From the NCBI RefSeq assembly GCF_008727735.1, contig NZ_CP044227.1, forward strand, positions 930,001-994,000: 64,000 nt of DNA, written 5' to 3'. This stretch comes from Flintibacter sp. KGMB00164. Lineage in GTDB: Bacteria > Bacillota > Clostridia > Oscillospirales > Oscillospiraceae. Within the stretch, counting starts at the first letter, position 1. Every line of letters starts with the position of its first letter. This document shows positions 42,754 to 51,061 of the stretch, one piece after another. The notes below the pieces were generated by a model, which worked only from the letters and a program-made list of their open reading frames with translations, ran no database searches and was not told where the DNA came from. A program made the position numbers and the translations under genes.

Positions 42754-44019
42754 ATGCCAACGGTAGAAGAAATCCTAGCGTATTTTGGCACCTACACCCC
42801 CGGGGTAGACGGGGCGGTCAGTTCATTCAAGTTTGAGTACCTGACCAGCCTGGGCTTCGCGGCCATCGTGATCTTCCTGGGACATGCCATCGTCAAGCGC
42901 TCCGCTCTGCTGCGGAAATTCGCGATCCCCGCCCCGGTGGTGTCCGGCCTGCTGTTTTCCATTGTCATTGCTATTTTGAAGGGCAGCGGCCTCATCGCCA
43001 TCTCCTTTAATGTAAGCACCATTCAGGACCTGTGTCAGAACATCTTCTTTATGTGCGTGGGCTTCGGCTTCAGCTGGAAGCTGATCCGCCACGCCGGTGG
43101 TAAGCTGTGCCTGAAGATCGCCATTGCCGCCTGCCTGCTCATTACCCTGCAGGATGTTCTGGGCGTGCTGGTGGGCCAGCTCATCGGCCTGAATCCCTTC
43201 CTGGCTCTGCAGTGCTCCTCCTCCGCTATGTCCGGCGGCGTCGGAACCGCTGCCTCTTTCGGTCCTATCTTTATCGAGAAAATGGGTGCTCCTGAGTCCG
43301 CCACCGCGGTGGGCGTCACTGCCGGCACCCTGGGCAATGTGATGGGTTCCCTCATCGGCGGTCCTGTGGCTGCCTTCCTCATCAGCCGCCACGGTCTGAA
43401 GTCTGACCCCAACGACAAGCCTGAGTCCGCTGTGGACGGCAAGATCAACGAGCTGAGCAACAGCCGTATGGTCTCCATGTTCGGCATGGTACTGCTGCTG
43501 TGTGCTCTGGGTATGCCCATCTACTGCATCCTGGACAACATCCCCATGATCGAGATGCCCAAGTTCATCGGCTGTCTGTTTGCCGGCGCCATCGCCCGCA
43601 ATGTGATGGAGGCCCTGAACATTAAGTTCTACACTCCTGAGGTGGACGCCATTGAGCACATGTTCCTGGAGCTCTATCTGGCTCTGGTGCTGATGACCAT
43701 CGATATTACCGCTCTGGCTGGTGTGGCCGGCCAGATGGGTGTGATCCTGCTGGTTCAGGCGGTCCTCATGGCTGTGTTTGCCATCTTCGTTTCCTTCAAC
43801 ATGTTCGGCCGGGACTACGGTGCGGCTGTCATGGCGGCCGGCAACTGCGGCTGGGGCTGCGGCTCCGGACCCAACGCCGTGGCCAACGAGAAGGCGGTCA
43901 TGGATCAGTATGGCTGGCACAATGTGGCCTGGGTGCTCTACCCCTCCTTCGCCGTGATTATCGACGACATTTACAACCCGATTTTCCTCTCTTTGTTCGG
44001 AAGCATCTTTGCAGCCTGA
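42754..44019 (+). CDS. gltS: GltS-family sodium/glutamate-type symporter
   Basis: A 421-residue integral membrane protein of the ESS/GltS family with about ten membrane segments in two inverted halves. The conserved tracts are GFAAIVIFLGHAIV near the start, SSSAMSGGVGTAASFGP and GTLGNVMGSLIGGPVAAFLI in the first half, and GAAVMAAGNCGWGCGSGPNAVANEKAVM in the second. Proteins of this family import L-glutamate with Na+. The substrate is not fixed by sequence; a CitA-type sensor beside it allows other dicarboxylates. AAGGAGG precedes the ATG. Its codon use is strongly biased, suggesting high expression. Confidence 0.93.
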   Translation: MPTVEEILAYFGTYTPGVDGAVSSFKFEYLTSLGFAAIVIFLGHAIVKRSALLRKFAIPAPVVSGLLFSIVIAILKGSGLIAISFNVSTIQDLCQNIFFMCVGFGFSWKLIRHAGGKLCLKIAIAACLLITLQDVLGVLVGQLIGLNPFLALQCSSSAMSGGVGTAASFGPIFIEKMGAPESATAVGVTAGTLGNVMGSLIGGPVAAFLISRHGLKSDPNDKPESAVDGKINELSNSRMVSMFGMVLLLCALGMPIYCILDNIPMIEMPKFIGCLFAGAIARNVMEALNIKFYTPEVDAIEHMFLELYLALVLMTIDITALAGVAGQMGVILLVQAVLMAVFAIFVSFNMFGRDYGAAVMAAGNCGWGCGSGPNAVANEKAVMDQYGWHNVAWVLYPSFAVIIDDIYNPIFLSLFGSIFAA

Positions 44020-44039
44020 ACATTTCCCTCTTCCTACAA

Positions 44040-44082
44040 CCACTCCGCGGCGCTGCTTTTGCAGCGCCGCGGAGTGGTTTTT
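44040..44082 (+). terminator. Strong terminator of gltS
   Basis: A perfect 17-bp stem CCACTCCGCGGCGCTGC / GCAGCGCCGCGGAGTGG with loop TTTT, then TTTTT. Confidence 0.95.
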
Positions 44083-44096
44083 GTGGGTTCTTCCGA

Positions 44097-44126
44097 TTGT
44101 GAAAACGGGGTGAACTGTGGTATAGT
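44097..44126 (+). promoter_or_regulatory. Promoter of the TAXI solute-binding protein gene
   Basis: TTGTGA (44097-44102), 18-bp spacer, TATAGT (44121-44126) with TGG before the -10. So the binding protein can be expressed independently of gltS. Confidence 0.65.
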
Positions 44127-44181
44127 AGTGCCGAAAAGAAGAGAGGGACCCTATTAGTGTATTGTAAAACGGGAGGAGACC

Positions 44182-45171
44182 ATGGCGGACACAGGCGTGT
44201 GGAGAAAAACGCTGTTGATGGGGGTGGCACTGTGCCTTTTGCTCACAGGCTGCGGTACTGGCGGCGGGAACGGCTCTGGAGAGGAAGGGCTGACCGTGCT
44301 GACCATCGGCACAGCCGACAGCGGCGGGACGATGTATACCGTGGGCAGCGCCCTTGCCCAGGCTATTACCAACGGAGACAGCTCCATCAAAGTGAATATC
44401 GGAGCATCCACCGGCTCGGCGATGAACGTGCGGGGCTTGGTTGGAGGAGAAATTGATCTGGGGCTGGTATCCGGTGATGTGGCTTACGCTGCCTACTATG
44501 GGCAGGATGATTTTTCCCAGCCCATGGAGAGTCTGCGGGCGGTGGCGGCCCTCTATGTCAGTACCTCCAACTGGATTGCGCCCCAGTCTGTGGGTGCGGA
44601 GTATGTCCATGACTTGGTAGGCAAGCGGATTGGCGTGGGGCCCCAGGAATCCACCACAGAACTGTCTGCCCGTACAGCGGTGACAGTGCTTGGTCTCGAC
44701 CAGGGAGGAACGCAGCTGCTCAACTGCGGACTGGGCGATGGGGCACGGATGGTAGAGCAGGGCGAACTGGATGCCATCCATGGCTTCTCTGGCGCGCCGG
44801 TTGGAGGACTGAAGGAACTGGCCCAAAACCAGCCCTGTCAGCTTTTGAAATATACCCAGGAGGAGCTGGAGGCCATTTTAGACGAGAATCAGTCATATTA
44901 TCCGGTGGTCATTCCGGCGGGGACCTATGCGGGACAGGAGGAAGATGTAGATACCTTTGGGGTCAAGTGCCTGCTGTGTGTCGATGCCTCTATGCCTGAA
45001 AATTTGGTCTATCAGATCACCCAGGAGATCTGGGCAGCCACCGAGAAGCTGAGCAAGGAGCACCCGGCCCTGGCTGAGATGGCAGACAGAGAATTTGTCT
45101 GCCAGGATCTGCCCATCCCTTTGCATTCGGGGGCGTGGGAGTTCTATGAAGACCAGGGAATTCTGGAGTAA
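44182..45171 (+). CDS. TAXI-family solute-binding lipoprotein
   Basis: A 329-residue lipoprotein with lipobox LLTGC (Cys24) and a TAXI fold: LTIGTADSGGTMYTVGSALAQAI, STGSAMNVRGLVGGEIDLGLVSGD, and GKRIGVGPQESTTEL. TAXI proteins normally feed TRAP permeases (fused DctQM), but no TRAP membrane gene follows: the next gene is a LacI regulator on the other strand. The only transporter nearby is the GltS-type symporter just upstream, and TAXI proteins are known to bind glutamate in at least one structure. I infer a binding-protein-assisted GltS system. GGGAGGAGACC precedes the ATG. Confidence 0.9.
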   Translation: MADTGVWRKTLLMGVALCLLLTGCGTGGGNGSGEEGLTVLTIGTADSGGTMYTVGSALAQAITNGDSSIKVNIGASTGSAMNVRGLVGGEIDLGLVSGDVAYAAYYGQDDFSQPMESLRAVAALYVSTSNWIAPQSVGAEYVHDLVGKRIGVGPQESTTELSARTAVTVLGLDQGGTQLLNCGLGDGARMVEQGELDAIHGFSGAPVGGLKELAQNQPCQLLKYTQEELEAILDENQSYYPVVIPAGTYAGQEEDVDTFGVKCLLCVDASMPENLVYQITQEIWAATEKLSKEHPALAEMADREFVCQDLPIPLHSGAWEFYEDQGILE

Positions 45172-45213
45172 AAAAGATGTGCCCGGGAGAAAACTCCCGG
45201 GCACATCTTTTTT
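45171..45213. terminator. Bidirectional terminator between the TAXI and LacI genes
   Basis: AAAAAAGATGTGCCCGGGAG and its complement around AAAA, with A-run left and T-run right. Confidence 0.93.
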
Positions 45214-45215
45214 CT

Positions 45216-46232
45216 TTATTTTTTTGCCTTGGCCACGCTGCGCCGATCCACAAATACACAGGGGACCACGGTTTTAAAGGGGTATTGGGCTCCCGAACGG
45301 CTCAGCTCCATGGCAGTCATGGCTGCCACCGCCAGTTCGTGCTGGAGTACCCGCACGGAGGAGAGAGGTGGTGTGGCGTTTTGAGACAGGGGCGTATCAT
45401 TGAAGGCAATCAGGCTGATTTGCTCCGGAATTGCCCAGCCTGCCTCGTCCAGCGCACGCAGCACGCCCTGCACCATGGCGTCGGAGGAGATAAACAGGGC
45501 GGTGGGAGGCTGGTCCCACTCCTTAATGGCGCGGCTGAGGGCCTGGTAGGCGGAGGGCGAGGTCATCTCGCAGTCCAGCGCCCACTCCGGACGGTAGAGC
45601 CCCTTGTCCTGCAGACTGTTGCGGAAGTAGTACAGCCGGGCGTCCAGCTTCAGGTCATGGGTCTCCTGCAGCGTGAAGTGGCTGCCGATAAAGCCGATCT
45701 TCACATGGCCGGCATCCAGCAGATGGTTGAGCGCCTGCCGCACGCCCAGATGGAAGTTGGGCACAGCAGAGAAAAATTGTTCATCGTCGGGGGAGGAGTC
45801 CACAAAAACCACGTGGCGGCTCAGCTTTTGAAAGCTGCGGATCTCCTGCCAGGTGAAGCTGCCGATGGCAAAGATTCCGTCCAGTCCTCCTTCGCCCTGC
45901 ATAGCAAAGTTGCCCTGCTGGTCCCGAAACAGGGGCGTAGTCTCCACCCCCCGGGAGAAGCACACTTGCTCCAGGGCATTTTTCATGTACAGATAGTAGG
46001 GGTCCTGCATGACCTGCTCGCTCTCAAACATTTGAGCGATACCAATTTTCAGGGCCCGGTCCCCCTCGCTCTTTCGGCTGCGCACCGGCACATAGCCCAG
46101 CGCCTGGGCCGCTTCCAGGATCTTCTGCTGGGTCTGAGAGGTGACGCTGATACTCTCATCCTGATTGAGTACCCGGGAAATGGTGGATACCGAGATCCCG
46201 GTGGCAGCGGCGATATCTTTTAAAGTTGCCAT
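45216..46232 (-). CDS. LacI-family transcriptional regulator
   Basis: A 338-residue regulator. N-terminal HTH ATLKDIAAATGISVSTISRVLNQ with hinge ILEAAQALGYVPVRSR, then a sugar-binding-type domain with GIAQMFESEQ, FVDSSPDDEQFF and PTALFISSDAMVQGVLRAL. It resembles the EbgR-type group. No sugar genes lie next to it, so its targets are elsewhere or it regulates itself. The start was set at ATG 46232 behind AGGAGGGTG, rejecting an upstream ATG without a ribosome site. Confidence 0.93.
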   Translation of the reverse strand: MATLKDIAAATGISVSTISRVLNQDESISVTSQTQQKILEAAQALGYVPVRSRKSEGDRALKIGIAQMFESEQVMQDPYYLYMKNALEQVCFSRGVETTPLFRDQQGNFAMQGEGGLDGIFAIGSFTWQEIRSFQKLSRHVVFVDSSPDDEQFFSAVPNFHLGVRQALNHLLDAGHVKIGFIGSHFTLQETHDLKLDARLYYFRNSLQDKGLYRPEWALDCEMTSPSAYQALSRAIKEWDQPPTALFISSDAMVQGVLRALDEAGWAIPEQISLIAFNDTPLSQNATPPLSSVRVLQHELAVAAMTAMELSRSGAQYPFKTVVPCVFVDRRSVAKAKK

Positions 46233-46257
46233 CTGAATCACCCTCCTCTGCATGTAA

Positions 46258-46286
46258 ATTATACACAATTTTTTCTAAAATAACAA
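46258..46286 (-). promoter_or_regulatory. Sigma-A promoter of the LacI regulator gene
   Basis: On the minus strand TTGTTA (46286-46281), 17-bp spacer, TATAAT (46263-46258). The flanking DNA is very AT-rich compared with the genome. Confidence 0.75.
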
Positions 46287-46340
46287 GAAAAAATTAGATA
46301 AAATTAAGGAAAAATTGCGGCAGAATGGAGGGGGAGACAG

Positions 46341-47267
46341 TCATTCCTGGGCGAACATGGGAGAGGAGAAATAGCGGTCCCCCGAGTCGGGAAGAACGGC
46401 AACCACGGTTTTATCCCGGAACTCCTCCCGGGCGCACAGCTGGCGGGCGGCCCACACGGCGGCGCCGGAGGAGATGCCCACCAGCAGGCCAAAATGCTTG
46501 GCCAGTTCCCGGCCGGTCTGGAAGGCCTGCTCGTCGGTGACCCGGACCACCTCGTCCAGCAGGGAGCGGTCCAGTGCGGCAGGAATGAAGTTGGCGCCGA
46601 TGCCCTGAATCTGGTGAGGACCGGCCTGGCCGCCGGAGAGCAGGGGAGAGGCGTCAGGCTCCACCGCCGCCACATGGAGGGCGGAGTTTTGTTCCTTCAG
46701 ATAGCGGCCGGTGCCGGTAATGGTGCCGCCGGTACCCACACAGGCCACCAGGGCATCCACCTGGCCCTGGGTGTCTGCCCAGATCTCCGGACCGGTGGTG
46801 CGGTAGTGGGCATCCGGGTTGGCGGGATTTTCAAACTGTCCGGCGATGAGGCTGCCGGGGATCTCCTTGGCCAGAGCTTCCGCCTTGTCCACGGCCCCCT
46901 GCATCCCCTGAGCGCCGGGGGTAAGCACCAGCTGGGCACCGTAAGCGGCCAGCATGGCCCGCCGCTCTGCACTCATGGTGTCGGGCATGGTGAGGATCAG
47001 GCGGTAGCCTCGGCTGGCGGCCACACAGGCCAGACCGATGCCGGTATTTCCGGAGGTGGGTTCGATAATGGTGCCGCCGGGGGCCAGAAGACCCCGCTCT
47101 TCGGCGTTACGTACCATGGAAAGGGCGGCACGGTCCTTGGTGCTGCCGCCGGGGTTAAGAAACTCCAGCTTTACAAGCAGACGGGCTCCGGTCTGGGGAT
47201 TGGTCTCCAGGTGGAACAGAGGGGTGTTTCCAATCAGCTCCTCTACGGTATGAACGATCTTGGCCAT
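46341..47267 (-). CDS. cysK: Cysteine synthase A (O-acetylserine sulfhydrylase)
   Basis: A 308-residue PLP enzyme making cysteine from O-acetylserine and sulfide. PLP lysine K44 in NPGGSTKDRAALSM, substrate loop PTSGNTGIGLACVAA, and PLP-phosphate loop VGTGGTITGTGRYLKE. GSGDRYFS-type ending (DSGDRYFSSPMF) is typical. ATG 47267 was chosen behind AGGAGG; an upstream ATG lies in the promoter. Single-gene unit. Confidence 0.95.
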   Translation of the reverse strand: MAKIVHTVEELIGNTPLFHLETNPQTGARLLVKLEFLNPGGSTKDRAALSMVRNAEERGLLAPGGTIIEPTSGNTGIGLACVAASRGYRLILTMPDTMSAERRAMLAAYGAQLVLTPGAQGMQGAVDKAEALAKEIPGSLIAGQFENPANPDAHYRTTGPEIWADTQGQVDALVACVGTGGTITGTGRYLKEQNSALHVAAVEPDASPLLSGGQAGPHQIQGIGANFIPAALDRSLLDEVVRVTDEQAFQTGRELAKHFGLLVGISSGAAVWAARQLCAREEFRDKTVVAVLPDSGDRYFSSPMFAQE

Positions 47268-47300
47268 CGCTGGTCGCCTCCTGTAATTTTGTTGTCTCTC

Positions 47301-47329
47301 ATCATACCGCCCGCCCAAAAGGTTGTCAA
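47301..47329 (-). promoter_or_regulatory. Consensus sigma-A promoter of cysK
   Basis: On the minus strand TTGACA (47329-47324), 17-bp spacer, TATGAT (47306-47301). Confidence 0.85.
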
Positions 47330-47337
47330 TGTGCCAT

Positions 47338-47366
47338 TTGCAATGGGAAGGGGAAGAGGGTATAAT
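47338..47366 (+). promoter_or_regulatory. Sigma-A promoter of the patatin-like gene
   Basis: TTGCAA (47338-47343), 17-bp spacer, TATAAT (47361-47366), only nine bases from the divergent cysK promoter. Confidence 0.8.
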
Positions 47367-47434
47367 ATATGATACGGAATTGGCTTATGCAGGCCAATCC
47401 AACGCGTTTTCTTCCGGAAAGGAGTTTTAAGACC

Positions 47435-48286
47435 ATGAAAACTGGTTTGGTATTGGAAGGGGGCGCGCTGCGCACCATTTATTCCACCGGCGTGATGGAT
47501 GCCATGCTCTCCAAGGATCTGATGGTGGACTATGTGATCGGTGTGTCGGCGGGCATTGCCTACGGGGTGAGCTATGTCTCCAAACAACCTCAGCGCAACT
47601 TGGAGATCCTTACCCGGTTTGTAAACGACCGGCGGTATATGGGGCTGAAAAATCTGGTGGATAAGCATAACCGCAGCTATTTTGGCCTGGAGTTCTCCTA
47701 TGAGACCATCCCCAACGAACTGGTTCCCTTTGACTATGATACCTTTGCCGCCTTTCCCGGACACGTAGAGGCGGTGGTGACCAATCTGGACACCGGCAAG
47801 GCGGAGTATATGGAGGTGCCCCGGCGGGATGAAAAGTTCCTGCTGCTTCAGGCTACCTGTGCTCTGCCTCTGATGTTCCCCATCTATCACCTGGACGGCA
47901 AACCCTATCTGGACGGTGGAGCGGCAGATGCCATCCCCTTCCGTCGTGCCTTTGAGCAGGGGTGTGACCGGGCCGTAGTGATCCTGACCAAGCCCCGGGA
48001 TTTTGTGCGTAAGGCGGAGAAACTCCAGCGTCTCATTGAGCGGCGCTACCGTGAGTACCCCAACTTCTGCCAGACGATGCGGGAGCGGGCAGAGAAGTAC
48101 AACGCGGATAAAGAGGAGCTGTTTGAGCTGGAGCGCCAGGGCAAGGTGCTGATCTTTGCCCCTGACTCCCTCCACGGAGTTGGACGTATCGAGCACAATG
48201 TGGAAAAGCTGCGCCTGCTGTGGGGAGAGGGCTATCAGCACGGCGTGGAGCGGATGGAGGAGCTGGAATCCTTCCTGGGCCGCTGA
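47435..48286 (+). CDS. Patatin-like phospholipase (YjjU/RssA type)
   Basis: A 283-residue serine lipid hydrolase. The oxyanion loop LEGGALR (7-13), nucleophile in GVSAG (Ser38) and catalytic Asp in DGGAAD are all present. The family cleaves acyl chains from membrane lipids; the in vivo substrate is not known. ATG 47435 was chosen, starting MKTGLVLEGG; an in-frame ATG 66 bases earlier lacks a ribosome site. It leads a short run with DUF3842 and the aldo/keto reductase. Confidence 0.92.
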   Translation: MKTGLVLEGGALRTIYSTGVMDAMLSKDLMVDYVIGVSAGIAYGVSYVSKQPQRNLEILTRFVNDRRYMGLKNLVDKHNRSYFGLEFSYETIPNELVPFDYDTFAAFPGHVEAVVTNLDTGKAEYMEVPRRDEKFLLLQATCALPLMFPIYHLDGKPYLDGGAADAIPFRRAFEQGCDRAVVILTKPRDFVRKAEKLQRLIERRYREYPNFCQTMRERAEKYNADKEELFELERQGKVLIFAPDSLHGVGRIEHNVEKLRLLWGEGYQHGVERMEELESFLGR

Positions 48287-48310
48287 GAGAGAAATACACA
48301 AGGAGAGAGT

Positions 48311-48733
48311 ATGAAGAAAATCGTGATCATTGACGGTCAGGGAGGCCGTCTTGGAAAGCTGCTGGTGGAGGAGACCCGCGCCCGGATGCCGCAGGCCCAT
48401 ATTTTGGTCATTGGGACCAACGGGGTGGCCACCTCTACCATGCAGAAGGCGGGAGCGGACCAAGCGGCCACTGGAGAGAACCCGGTGGTGCGGGGAGTAC
48501 AGGATGCGGACGCAGTGCTGGGCCCCATGGGTATCGTCGTATCTGACGCCATTTTAGGGGAGGTTACCCCTGCTATGGCCCAGGCGGTGGGCAGCTGCCG
48601 GGCCAGAAAGTTTCTGGTGCCCATGAACAGCTGCGGTGTATGGGTGGCCGGTACCCAGGAGATGGGACTGGCGGGCTATGTGAAGCTGGTGGTAGAGGAA
48701 GCCGCCCGCTACCTGGAAGAGGAGGATGCTTGA
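48311..48733 (+). CDS. DUF3842 family protein
   Basis: A 140-residue protein with an N-terminal Rossmann-like start KKIVIIDGQGGRLGKLLVE and a conserved ATSTMQKAGADQAATGENPV and LVPMNSCGVWVAG. It matches DUF3842, a small clostridial family of unknown function that may bind a nucleotide. AAGGAGAGAG precedes the ATG; the stop shares a base with the next start. Confidence 0.85.
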   Translation: MKKIVIIDGQGGRLGKLLVEETRARMPQAHILVIGTNGVATSTMQKAGADQAATGENPVVRGVQDADAVLGPMGIVVSDAILGEVTPAMAQAVGSCRARKFLVPMNSCGVWVAGTQEMGLAGYVKLVVEEAARYLEEEDA

Positions 48734-49869
48734 TGGACTACCGCATGGAGAAACCGGGGATGGAGCTGCGACCCTCCCTGTTGGGCTATGGCTGTATGCG
48801 CTTTCCCGTGAACAAGGACCACACCGTGGACGAGGAGAAGGCCCAGCAGCTCATCGACCGTGCCATGGAGGCAGGAGTGACCTACTATGACACCGCCTGG
48901 TTTTACCACGACGGGGAGAGCGAGCCGATGATGGGGCGCCTGCTCTCCCGCTATCCCCGGGAGAGCTACTGCCTGGCCACCAAGATGCCCTGCGCCATTA
49001 TCGACAGCCTGGAGCAGGCCAAGGATATCTTTTCCAAGCAGTTTGAGCGGCTCCAGACCGACTACTTTGACTTCTACCTTCTGCACAGCCTCAGCGGCCG
49101 CAGCTGGAAGAAGATGCTGGAGCTTGGGGTCGTGGACTTTTTAGAGCAGTGCCATCGGGAGGGCAAGTTCCGCTGGTTCGGCTTTTCGTTCCATGATGAG
49201 TACGAGGCTTTTGAGGAGATCCTCCGGGCCAGAGACTGGGATTTCTGTCAGATCCAGCTCAACTACATGGACCAGAACATCCAGGCGGGCCTGCGGGGCC
49301 ACGATCTGGCCTTGGAGCTGGGGGTCCCTCTGGTCATCATGGAGCCGGTGAAGGGCGGACTGCTGGCTCAGCCCCCGGAGGAGGTGCTGGAACCTCTGCG
49401 CGCGCTGGATCCCGATGCCACGCCCTCTTCCTGGGCCATGCGCTGGGTAGGCAGTTTGCCCGGAGTGAAGATAGTGCTCAGCGGCATGGGCAGCATGGAA
49501 CAGCTGGAGGACAATCTGAATACCTTCAGCCAGTTCCGTCCTCTGTCCGATGAGGAGCGGGCGGCGGTGGATGAGACAGCCCGCCGGCTGGCTCAGCGGG
49601 TGAAAAACGGCTGCACCGGCTGCCGGTACTGTATGCCCTGCCCGGCTGGGGTGGACATCCCCAAGAGCTTCCGTATCTGGAACCGTATGGCCATGTATCA
49701 GAACTACCCTGTCACCCGCCGGGATTGGAAGGGAATGGAGGCCGAGGCCCGACCCGACCAGTGCTACCGCTGCGGCCGGTGTGAGCGGCTGTGTCCTCAG
49801 CATCTGCCTATCCGCGCGCAGCTGGCCCAGGCGCATGCTGAGATCACCGCCTTTACGGAGAAGCGTTGA
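48733..49869 (+). CDS. Aldo/keto reductase with C-terminal 4Fe-4S ferredoxin domain
   Basis: A 378-residue oxidoreductase. The AKR barrel (1-280) has the catalytic residues in YDTAWFYHDGESE (Asp/Tyr), LATKMP (Lys) and LLHSLSG (His). A C-terminal domain carries CTGCRYCMPCPAGVDIP and CYRCGRCERLCPQH, which can bind two 4Fe-4S clusters. This form is common in anaerobes and probably couples carbonyl reduction to ferredoxin. Substrate unknown. Start codon overlaps the DUF3842 stop (TGATG). Confidence 0.93.
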   Translation: MDYRMEKPGMELRPSLLGYGCMRFPVNKDHTVDEEKAQQLIDRAMEAGVTYYDTAWFYHDGESEPMMGRLLSRYPRESYCLATKMPCAIIDSLEQAKDIFSKQFERLQTDYFDFYLLHSLSGRSWKKMLELGVVDFLEQCHREGKFRWFGFSFHDEYEAFEEILRARDWDFCQIQLNYMDQNIQAGLRGHDLALELGVPLVIMEPVKGGLLAQPPEEVLEPLRALDPDATPSSWAMRWVGSLPGVKIVLSGMGSMEQLEDNLNTFSQFRPLSDEERAAVDETARRLAQRVKNGCTGCRYCMPCPAGVDIPKSFRIWNRMAMYQNYPVTRRDWKGMEAEARPDQCYRCGRCERLCPQHLPIRAQLAQAHAEITAFTEKR

Positions 49870-49964
49870 GTCCATAGGGAAGCACGATAGACAAGTAAAA
49901 AACTTTACATCGAAACTGGTCTGATTTTTGATAAAATCAGAGAAATCTGACATATATACGAGAA

Positions 49965-50007
49965 AAAGACGCTTGTGTCAAGTTTTAAACTTGACACAAG
50001 CGTCTTT
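49965..50007. terminator. Bidirectional terminator between the aldo/keto reductase and kinase genes
   Basis: AAAGACGCTTGTGTCAAG / CTTGACACAAGCGTCTTT, an 18-bp perfect stem around TTTTAAA. A-run left (AGAAAAA), CCTTTTTC right. Confidence 0.85.
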
Positions 50008-50013
50008 CCTTTT

Positions 50014-51057
50014 TCAGCCTTGCAGAATCACATCGCAGCACTCACGAATGGGAAAGGCACGGAAGTAGGTGTCCTCCAGGGGAATCCACAGCTTTTCAAA
50101 CCGTTCCAGACCCTCAGGTCCATTCCGGGCCAGCAGACGTGCGCGGCGGGTAGACCAGGGGACATCCAGAAAGCACTTCACATGGTAGTAGGGCTGCAGT
50201 TCCGGACGCAGGGAGTACACTCCCTCCACCACAGCCAGTGGAGCAGGAGGGACTGCGATTTCCTCACCCAGGGCATTGGAGTGGCAGTGGTAGGGGCGGT
50301 AGTGTACGGTTTCACCCCGGGAGAGGGGAGAGAGTACGTCGGTAAAAAAGCGTTCCGCGTCTACATTGCCGCCCGGCTCAGCCAGCCGCTGGGCAGTCTT
50401 GCGCTCCGGGGGCAGGTAGAAGTCGTCCATATGAAACAGAGGGCAGCAGTAGAGGCGGGAGAGAAAACCGCCCAGAGTGGTTTTACCCGTGGCGCATGGA
50501 CCGTCCAGAGCCACCAGAGTCTGGGAATGGGTGCGGCGGTGGCGGTCGATGGCGGAGAGCAGAGGCAGCAGCCGGGCCAGATCCTGATCTACGACCCGGT
50601 AAGCGGGGGAGTAGGACCTGCGGTAGCGGTTGCTGTGGTGGACCGCCGGCATGCCGGCCTTGCGGTAGTCCTCCAGAACCTGATCCACTTCAGCCTGGGG
50701 GAAGGACAGGGTGTAGAGCAGCTTCAGGCTGTCTTCCAGCCCCTTCCGGTCCGGTGTGACCGTCTGAGCTGTATGAAGAAAGAGGGCGGCCAGAGTAGAG
50801 GGCTCCAGTCCCTGCCCTTTGCAGGCCGCCAGAGACAGCCGGCACAGACCACCGCCCAGAGGTTCTGTAAGGGACGCATCGGCGTCACCCTCCACATCGG
50901 CCCACTCCGCCTCCAGACGGTCCAGAACAGCCTGGGAGTCCAGCCCAAGATGGCCGGGGCCCATACAGCTCTGATAGAGAAATTTGATGGCGTCCTGAAG
51001 CTCCAGTTCCGGATGGCTCCGGACATGTTGTTCCAGCAGAGGGGCCAGTGGGTTCAT
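50014..51057 (-). CDS. Uridine-kinase-like P-loop kinase with an extra N-terminal domain
   Basis: A 347-residue protein. Residues 1-165 form an unrecognised helical domain containing LQDAIKFLYQSCMGPGHLG (20-38), a pattern seen in other uncharacterised bacterial proteins. Residues 180-347 are a uridine kinase/phosphoribulokinase-like domain: Walker A GPCATGKTT (186-194), DDFYLPPERK (211-220), VVEGVYSLRPEL, and an arginine-rich lid. The substrate is not known. Four bases separate it from the ECF S-component, so it may phosphorylate the imported compound; that is inference. Confidence 0.85.
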   Translation of the reverse strand: MNPLAPLLEQHVRSHPELELQDAIKFLYQSCMGPGHLGLDSQAVLDRLEAEWADVEGDADASLTEPLGGGLCRLSLAACKGQGLEPSTLAALFLHTAQTVTPDRKGLEDSLKLLYTLSFPQAEVDQVLEDYRKAGMPAVHHSNRYRRSYSPAYRVVDQDLARLLPLLSAIDRHRRTHSQTLVALDGPCATGKTTLGGFLSRLYCCPLFHMDDFYLPPERKTAQRLAEPGGNVDAERFFTDVLSPLSRGETVHYRPYHCHSNALGEEIAVPPAPLAVVEGVYSLRPELQPYYHVKCFLDVPWSTRRARLLARNGPEGLERFEKLWIPLEDTYFRAFPIRECCDVILQG

Positions 51058-51061
51058 ATGA

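Noticed and set aside
42823-44826. A 667-residue minus-strand open frame opposite gltS and the TAXI gene.
   Set aside because: It spans a terminator and a promoter of the plus-strand genes and has a histidine-rich shadow composition.
45177-46223. A 348-residue plus-strand frame opposite the LacI gene.
   Set aside because: Starts inside the terminator and is antisense to a gene with a clear helix-turn-helix.
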